The notes below the pieces were generated by a model, which was given only the letters and a program-made list of their open reading frames with translations, had not been told where the DNA came from and ran no database searches. Made by a program: the position numbers and the translations under genes. Positions 57,993 to 64,000 of a DNA stretch of 64,000 nucleotides are shown piece by piece. Positions within the stretch are counted from its first letter, which is position 1, and every line of letters begins with the position of its first letter. Origin of the DNA: Sphingomonas sp. HF-S4 (GTDB taxonomy: Bacteria; Pseudomonadota; Alphaproteobacteria; Sphingomonadales; Sphingomonadaceae); contig NZ_JAWJEJ010000001.1 of NCBI RefSeq assembly GCF_032911445.1, positions 434,001 through 498,000 on the forward strand, in the 5' to 3' direction.

Positions 57993-58450
57993 CTCGGCAT
58001 GGATCTAAGTCCGGTCGGCTGGGCCCGCGCGACGGGTCGGCCGTGGGTAACCTGCGCGCGGATCGCAGTGAAAATCGCGCGCACCTCTTCGGATATCTCC
58101 GGGCCTCCGATAAAGTCGTCGATGAGCGCTATCAAATCGGCGATGGCTCGACTGCTCGCCGCGTCGGCGGCCGCATCGTCGTCGCCAAACCATTGATCGA
58201 CCGTCAGTCGAAGCCGATCGAGCAACACCAGCATCGACCCGGCTTCCTGATCGTCATCCACGCCACTTCGCGCCTGATCGCTGAGCGCCTCCAGGCGATC
58301 AGCACGTCGTTTCAGGCGAGCGCGCAAGGTCGCATCGCTCGCGATCTCGGCGCTTGAACGATGTACAACCGCAGCATCTTTCAATGCGTCCGACAGCGCG
58401 GTAAGCGCGCCACGGTCTTCCAAAGTCAGCAACTCGCGCCTCCGTCGCAT
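57989..58450 (-). CDS. Hypothetical helical protein
   Basis: The 153-residue protein is almost wholly alpha-helical and rich in Ala, Arg, Asp and Leu ('ALTALSDALKDAAVVHRSSA', 'RARLKRRADRLEALSDQARS', 'AADAASSRAIADLIALIDDF'). No signal peptide or membrane helix. The shape recalls four-helix-bundle stress proteins (DUF2383-like), but the motif match is weak. Start ATG 58450 is chosen because upstream residues in frame look non-coding; GAAGG lies just before it. Convergent with mrpG. Confidence 0.55.
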   Translation of the reverse strand: MRRRRELLTLEDRGALTALSDALKDAAVVHRSSAEIASDATLRARLKRRADRLEALSDQARSGVDDDQEAGSMLVLLDRLRLTVDQWFGDDDAAADAASSRAIADLIALIDDFIGGPEISEEVRAIFTAIRAQVTHGRPVARAQPTGLRSMPS

Positions 58451-58754
58451 CGCCTTCGACCAACTGCGGAAGCTTTCTTCCGTTCCGCGAGAAGATCCGA
58501 GGCATTTTCGTACACAAGCTGCTGAAGCGTGCCCACACTCCTGGAAGCGGTTGCTACAATGCGCGGTACGCGACGAGCCGATCGCCAATCGGGTTCTGAA
58601 CCGGCCCTCGTGCGGATTGCCGGCCGGTCTGTTCCTCCGTGATTTCTTGCTGCAGGCCAGTATATCCTGCCAGGCAACTGTCGGCCAAAAGAGTGTGCGA
58701 CGCGATACCTAGTAGCACGAAACCGCGGACCAAGGCTTTTGTCCGCTACTGATA

Positions 58755-61569
58755 TCAACCTGCAGCGATCAAATCCCGAATGCGCGTTGCGAGCGCATCG
58801 ATCGCGAACGGCTTGGTCAGAATATGCATCCCAGGTTCGAGTCGACCGTTTCCGATGACCGCGTTTTCGGCATAGCCGGTTATGAAGAGCACTTTCAGCT
58901 CAGGCCTCTCGACGCGAGCCGCATCGGCCAGTTGTCGGCCATTCATTCCGCGCGGCAAGCCCACGTCGGTAACCAACAATTCTATCCCGGGCTGCTTTTT
59001 GAGCAAGGCTAGGCCGCCCGCGCCGTCGTCAGCTTCGAGCGCATTGTAACCCAGTTCCGTGAGGACATCGACGATTAGGGTTCGGATCGCGGGCTCGTCG
59101 TCAACGACGAGCACCGTCTCGCCAGTGGACCCGAGCAAAGGAGACTCCAGTCTCTCGCCGTCTTGATCCCGACTGTCGGCATCCAACACCCGCGGGAAAT
59201 AGAGGCACATCGTCGTACCTTGGCCGAGCTCCGAATAGATCCGCACTTGGCCGCCGGATTGCCGGACGAAGCCGTAGATCATCGAAAGCCCAAGGCCTGT
59301 ACCCTCGCCCATGGGCTTGGTCGTGTAGAAGGGATCGAATGCGCGCTCGATTGTCTCCGGCGACATGCCGGTGCCGGTGTCCGTCACGCACAGCGACACA
59401 TATTGCCCCGGCGGCAAGTCGCTCTCGCGGGCGGACCGCTAGTCGAGCCATTTGTTCGCGGTCTCGATGGTGATCCGACCGCCGTCGGGCATGGCATCGC
59501 GCGCGTTGATACAGAGATTGAGTACGGCACTTTCGAGCTGGTTGGGATCGATCAACGTCGTCCAGAGGCCGCCCGCGCCCACAACCTCGATCTCGACCTG
59601 GGGCCCGACAGACCGCCTCAGCAATTCTTCGAGGCTGGCGATAAGGCGATTGATGTCGGTCGGCTTGGGATCGAGCGTCTGGCGACGCGAAAATGCCAGC
59701 AACCGATGGGTGAGAGCCGCCGCGCGCCTGGTCGCGCCGGATGCCATCTCCAGATAGCGATCGATATCGGCAGACCGGCACTGTTTGAGCCGCATCTGGA
59801 TCATCTCGAGGCTACCCGAAATTCCGGCGAGCAGATTGTTGAAATCGTGCGCGAGCCCGCCGGTGAGTTGCCCGACTGCTTCCATCTTTTGCGCCTGCCG
59901 CAACTGTTCCTGCGTGTCTTCGAGCTGAAGCTGGGCTTCCTTCTCCGCAGTTATGTGCCGGCCGCTTGCGTAAATGCGATCGCCCGCGTGCGATGCGACC
60001 CAGGATACCCAGCGATAGGATCCATCTTGGTGCAGCACGCGGTTCTCGTATTGCCGCAACAGGCCGATGCGGGCGGTCTGAAGCGCCGCATCGCTGGCCG
60101 GCCGGTCCTCTGGGTGGCTGAAAGTGAGGTGGTCTTTCCCGATGATCTCGTCCTGGCGCCAACCCAGCACGGCGCTCCACGCAGGATTGACCGCCACGAA
60201 TGTGCCGTCGAGCGCAACGATCGCGAGAAGATCCTGCGAGTTCTTCCAGGTACTGTCGAGCTCGCGCGTGCGTTCCTCGACCTGACGCTCGAGTGATTCT
60301 GCCAGGTCCGCGAGCGCGCGCTCGGCCTTGTGTCGCTCGATCGCAGCCTGAGTGCGGTCGGCCACATCGCGGACAAAGCTGGCTTCCTCCGCGCTCCACT
60401 CGCGCGGCTCGGCATGATTCAGATATAGCAATGCGACCAATTCGTTCTGGTCGATCACCGGCACGTTGAGAATCGCACGGGCGTGCAGCGCTTCCATTGC
60501 CGACGCCGAAGCGGCGGTTCGCGGATCGAGCCGCGCGTCAGCGATCGCGACCAATTCGCCACGCTTCAGATCATCGATGAAGCTGCCATAGTCGCGCAGG
60601 TGAATATCGGGGGGGAAGGTCGGGGGCACCGGGAACGCTCCAGTACCGCGTGATAGCAATGTTTTCGCGAGCAGAATCGACGAAGCCGAAACCGGCGCGG
60701 CTGATTCGAAGTGTCGAGCCGAGTATTTCCGCCGCGAGCAACGACATCTCCACAGGATCGCTCATCTGGCGGAGGCCATCCCCCAGCGCCAGCAGCGCAG
60801 CCTGACGAGCCTGGGCGGCACGGCGCATGGTGATGTCCTGCGATACGCCAACCATCCGCTCTGGCATGGTGGGCGTGCCGGCCTCGACGCGACCATTGAC
60901 CCTGACCCAATGTTCGGACCGGTCGGGCCAGATGCAGCGATACTCGATGTCGTAGTCTTCGCCGGTGTCCAGCGACTGCCGGACCGCGGCCTGCATCCGG
61001 TCGAGATCATCGGGGTGAACTGCGTCGAGGAGGTCGGGATAGTCGAACGGTTCGGCCGGACCTCGACCGTAATGTGCCTTGCAATCGTCTGAGGCACGCA
61101 AGGTGCGCGTCGGGACGTCCAGCAGCCAAGCGCCGAGTCCGCCCGCGGCAAGCGCGACGCGCAAGCGCTCCTGTCCTTCGCGAATATCGTCCAGTCGCGT
61201 GCGCGCGTCATACTGACGCTTCCGCGCGCGCCTGGCGGCACGCGCCAGACTGACGAGAGTGGTGGGATGGAAAGGCCGCTCGAGGAACGTCACGTTGCCC
61301 AGCGTCTCAAGTAGGCGAACCGCCCCAGGATTGCGCTCGAGACCGCCACCGCGCTCGGTGAGGACGATGAAGGGGAGGTCGGACCATTCCGCCTGGTCGC
61401 CGATAAAGGCTGCGAGCGCACGGAGATCGGCAAAAGTGCGAAATGGCAGTCCTTCGTGGATAAAATTCGAAATTCGTTGTGGGAGGAGGCGGACGACATC
61501 GCCGGACGATTGTTGAGTTTGCGGCTGGTCGGGATGTTGCCGCCGCGAATTCGGGACGATGGGAAGTGA
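58755..61569 (-). pseudogene. Hybrid histidine kinase, disrupted (amber codon, frameshift, no start)
   Basis: Read on the minus strand: a receiver-like N-terminal remnant (from 61569, no start codon), PAS ('GGLGAWLLDVPTRTLRASDD'), GAF, coiled coil, second PAS, HisKA with 'GQLTGGLAHDFNNLLAGISG' (His codon 59847-59849), N box ('LNLCINARDAMPDGG'), then the G boxes ('VTDTGTGM', 'GEGTGLGLSMIYGF') and a C-terminal receiver ('VLVVDDEPAIRTLIVDVL', 'LLVTDVGLPRGMNGR'). Lesions: a run of seven C (60609-60615 as G) shifts the frame between the PAS-GAF and later parts, and an in-frame TAG (59439-59441) splits the catalytic domain between N and G boxes. Confidence 0.85.
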
Positions 61570-61689
61570 TCATGAGGGATAGGTGAACTTGCCGATCCAT
61601 CTCCGTCGCAAGCACATGCTGCTTTTGCATTTGGAAACGCCGCAGGAGCGGGCGGCACACGCCAGATTATCAACTGCCGTCGGATGCTA

Positions 61690-62181
61690 CTACAGGTCTG
61701 AAACTGCCCATGTCAGAACATCCGAAGGTGCTCGAGGCAGCCACACTATTAGAGGCTCTTCAAAAAAGGGTACGCATCCCATCCCGGATGTGCGCACCAG
61801 CAATCGCGAGCCTGTCCAGCCTAACTCGACTCTCGGGTGAGCGACCGGATAAACAGCGCGTACAAGATAAGGGCGAAGCCGCTTTTTCAAACTGGCTGGC
61901 GAGTATCTTGGCAGCGTTGGATGGGGATATAGAAGGAGTGGTGCCCCGGCAATTTGTTTCGCTTCGCGACGGCCAAGCGGCACAGCAGGGCGAGCCTCCA
62001 ATCTCGCGATTGCCTCATTGCGCTCTTTCTTATTCACCGCATACACGATCCAGAGCGGCACCGTTTCTCGAATTCTCTCTTGGTACCCAGTAGGCGTTAG
62101 CCAGCGGCTGCTAGTCGACGCGGTGCATGTGGCCTGGGTAGGTGTGAGAGCAATCGAGAACGCGAAGGCTAATAGCATCAT
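61690..62181 (-). CDS. Small exported protein of unknown function
   Basis: The 163-residue protein has a signal peptide ('MMLLAFAFSIALTPTQATC'; the Cys could be a cleavage-adjacent residue). The mature part is basic, with 'TVPLWIVYAVNKKERNEAIA', 'RLEARPAVPLGRREAKQI' and a C-terminal 'RVELGWTGSRLLVRTSG'. No known domain is recognised. ATG 62181 is supported by GGAG six bases upstream; an in-frame codon at 62256 would put the signal internally. Codon usage is less GC-biased than in its neighbours, which hints at recent acquisition. Confidence 0.5.
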   Translation of the reverse strand: MMLLAFAFSIALTPTQATCTASTSSRWLTPTGYQERIRETVPLWIVYAVNKKERNEAIARLEARPAVPLGRREAKQIAGAPLLLYPHPTLPRYSPASLKKRLRPYLVRAVYPVAHPRVELGWTGSRLLVRTSGMGCVPFFEEPLIVWLPRAPSDVLTWAVSDL

Positions 62182-62410
62182 AATCTCCAGTCCATCGGCA
62201 TATCTCTCGTCCGGAATGGTGACGCATAGTGTAGGCAGCGCCGTCTTTTCGTTCACACATTACATGGCTAGAAAGCCGGGCGCGTCGGCCAGAGCAGAGC
62301 TTGCCGTTGGCAGACCGATCCGCGCAGTGAGGGCGAGTTCGAGGACGGCGAAGCGCCCAACACCACCCCGGTTGGCAGCGGCGCGAAGTAAGTTCCGCCT
62401 TAACGGTAGG

Positions 62411-62440
62411 AAGCGCCACCCGATCGGGTGGCGCTTTTCG
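62411..62440 (+). terminator. Terminator-like perfect palindrome
   Basis: Bases 62411-62436 form a perfect 13-bp-arm palindrome (AAGCGCCACCCGA and its complement), followed on the plus strand by TTCGTTT. It lies between a possible plus-strand reading-frame remnant ending at 62391 and the DUF1543 gene on the minus strand, so it may serve one or both. The gap 62182-62455 holds no other clear feature. Confidence 0.7.
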
Positions 62441-62455
62441 TTTGCGCGCGCGACA

Positions 62456-62956
62456 TCATTTGAGCGGGACGTAGCGGCACGTGAAGCGAGGCGATGCGGT
62501 CCGTTCCGCGGGGGACAGATGGATATGCAGTCCATCGCCGACCTTACTGTCGAGCGCAAAGGCCAGTTCGGCCTCATAGATATCGTCGCGGTGCGCGTCC
62601 TTCCAGTCGACGATCGTCGCGAGCGCGCGTGTCTTAGCGTCCTTCGCCGACAACGCCACCACGAACATGTTCTTGTGCTGCTCGGCAAAATCTCTGCCGT
62701 CATAGCCGCCAAGATTGACGAACCACAGCTTCTCGGCACCGTTCGAGGGCTCACGCCGCAGGGCAACATCATAGCCGTCGGCATGCGAGATCTCCGCCCA
62801 GCAGTCGATATGCAGCGTGCCCGGCGTTCCCCACCATTCCGCACGCAGCCGGTCGTAGGTGTCCTTGATCGTTTCGGCGACCAAGAAGCGGACATCGTGA
62901 ACTTCGATGTGTGCGGCGGGGTGCTCGCCGCCGATATAGATCGCAAAGAGCTTCAT
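62456..62956 (-). CDS. DUF1543 domain protein
   Basis: The 166-residue protein starts 'MKLFAIYIGGEHPAAHIEVH' and continues 'DVRFLVAETIKDTYDRLRAE', the pattern of DUF1543. The second half repeats a similar block ('EKLWFVNLGGYDGRDFAEQH', 'KNMFVVALSAKDAKTRALAT'), matching the two-unit layout of the family. Cytoplasmic; function unknown. Its ATG overlaps the stop of the FAD-binding protein (ATGA), so the two are an operon. Confidence 0.87.
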   Translation of the reverse strand: MKLFAIYIGGEHPAAHIEVHDVRFLVAETIKDTYDRLRAEWWGTPGTLHIDCWAEISHADGYDVALRREPSNGAEKLWFVNLGGYDGRDFAEQHKNMFVVALSAKDAKTRALATIVDWKDAHRDDIYEAELAFALDSKVGDGLHIHLSPAERTASPRFTCRYVPLK

Positions 62957-64000
62957 GCCGCCGACTCCCGATACCTATCGGTCGCGTATTGGCCTGCCCC
63001 CGTCTGGCGAACAGCGCGTGCTAACTCGCCACCGACGATGCAGCCCATTTCATGTGAGCTGGTGATGCCCTGGATGAAAGGATGACGTTCGAGAATAAAG
63101 GGGATGCTGAGGCAGAACAGGCGATCCCGCGCCGGGTGATCGCTTACCGGATGGAACTGGTCGTCGACCACGATCCCCTTGATGCTAGCGGCATCGTCCT
63201 CGGCGGCATCGCGAACCACGTCCTGCTCCAGCAGGCTCGGAAAAGGAAATGCGTCGGCGGCGAGCGGGCGCTGGCCGGTGGCATCGATGAAGGCCGGGAA
63301 GTGGCGGCGTTCGCCCTGGATCGTGACGACCGCGCCTGGCTCCCTGCCGTGGGTGTCGATGCGGGGATCGTCGCCGAGCGCTAGCACCTTGAGATGTCCT
63401 GCCCGGTGCAGCGCCAGCAGACGCTCGATCGAGAGATGAGGGACTGTCGCATACTCGTCGACGAAGACGGGTTTGAGATAGCGGTTGAAGCGATGAAGCG
63501 CTTCTTCCTCCAGATGCGGCACGATCAGACCGACCACCTCGTGCATGCGCAGGATCGCGTAGCGCCACGGCACGGTATACTCCCGTTCGAAATTGGCGCG
63601 GGCTTCGGCGAGGTTCGTCTCGGTCCATTGGAAGGGATCGGCGGCGACGCGGTCGGCGAAATAGCGCTCGGCAATGTCCTCGACCGACAACTCGGCGAGG
63701 CCGACATGCGCGGCATAGCCCGGGTCGGCTGCAGTGAGTTCGGCGCGAAACAGGTCGTAGCACTGGTCAAGCAGATGCGCGCAGTCCTTGGCGATCAGCC
63801 GCTCAACCGCCTCCGGCGTACAGATCGACAACGGCTCGAACGGAATCGGATAATAGAAATCGGCTTCTGGCAGCAGGCCCTTCCGCGACATCATGGTGAT
63901 ACCCAGCGCCTCGGCGCCGGGATGGATGCGATAGTGAATCGCCTCGCCTTCGGTTTCGATCATCGTGCCATGCGCGACCGCAAGCGCCACCGCGGCGTCG
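62953..64000 (-). CDS. FAD/NAD(P)-binding protein, partial (5' end outside window)
   Basis: About 349 residues are visible and the frame stays open past the window edge. The visible part has 'FIDATGQRPLAADAFPFPSL' (a typical ATG motif of FAD enzymes), 'RLFCLSIPFILERHPFIQGI' and a C-terminal 'MGCIVGGELARAVRQTGAGQ'. The N-terminal GxGxxG site is missing because it lies beyond 64000. It resembles the NAD(P)-binding FAD-containing hydroxyacylglutathione/YdhS-like group (PF13454). Coupled to the DUF1543 gene. Confidence 0.75.
   Translation of the reverse strand, partial: DAAVALAVAHGTMIETEGEAIHYRIHPGAEALGITMMSRKGLLPEADFYYPIPFEPLSICTPEAVERLIAKDCAHLLDQCYDLFRAELTAADPGYAAHVGLAELSVEDIAERYFADRVAADPFQWTETNLAEARANFEREYTVPWRYAILRMHEVVGLIVPHLEEEALHRFNRYLKPVFVDEYATVPHLSIERLLALHRAGHLKVLALGDDPRIDTHGREPGAVVTIQGERRHFPAFIDATGQRPLAADAFPFPSLLEQDVVRDAAEDDAASIKGIVVDDQFHPVSDHPARDRLFCLSIPFILERHPFIQGITSSHEMGCIVGGELARAVRQTGAGQYATDRYRESAA

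Overview
This window is GC-rich chromosomal DNA of an alphaproteobacterium. Sphingomonadaceae (Sphingomonas or a close relative) fits best. The reasons are the ribosomal proteins, abundant TonB-dependent receptors, a GH106 enzyme, an assimilatory nitrate operon of alphaproteobacterial type and a short protein resembling DUF6771, which I associate with sphingomonads. I see no rRNA or tRNA gene and no CRISPR array.

Layout. 1-7 kb: the tail of a CocE/NonD hydrolase, small exported proteins, an M16 peptidase pair (one active, one lacking the zinc motif), a Pro/Ala-rich membrane-anchored protein and a DUF808 membrane protein. 7-15 kb: secE, nusG, rplK, rplA, rplJ and rplL all lie on the minus strand in ancestral order, but the block is interrupted. 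A PilZ gene sits between nusG and rplK, four unrelated genes sit between rplA and rplJ, and rplL is followed by a terminator and not by rpoB. 15-16 kb: small membrane proteins. 16-35 kb: a glycan-utilisation locus. It holds two TonB-dependent receptors, a GH106-type alpha-L-rhamnosidase, an MFS transporter, a gluconokinase, a receiver-less LuxR regulator, a LacI regulator and two paralogous exported proteins of about 1,000 residues that fuse a tandem beta-helix to an SMP-30-like propeller. Two shared operator-like motifs sit in front of these genes. 35-37 kb: a large exported protein of unknown function.

37-47 kb: a complete nitrate assimilation unit, read nasT-nasS-leader-transporter-nirB-nirD-nasA-SUMT on the minus strand. 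The leader shows two ANTAR-type hexaloop hairpins followed by a strong terminator, so NasT antitermination with NasS as nitrate sensor can be read directly from the sequence. 47-50.4 kb: a translationally coupled trio (DUF1080 3-keto-glycoside hydrolase, GMC oxidoreductase, Tat-exported subunit 3) that looks like a C3-oxidation route for glycosides. 50.7-52.3 kb: an EAL phosphodiesterase and a DUF559 nuclease gene enclosed by near-identical inverted repeats, which resembles a small mobile element. 52.5-58 kb: a seven-subunit Mrp Na+/H+ antiporter operon (A and B fused) with overlapping start and stop codons. 58-61.6 kb: a hybrid histidine kinase broken by an in-frame amber codon, a C-run frameshift and a missing N-terminus. 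61.7-64 kb: a small exported protein, a DUF1543 protein and a truncated FAD/NAD(P)-binding protein running off the edge.

All functional calls come from reading the translations and motifs by eye. No database search was run.
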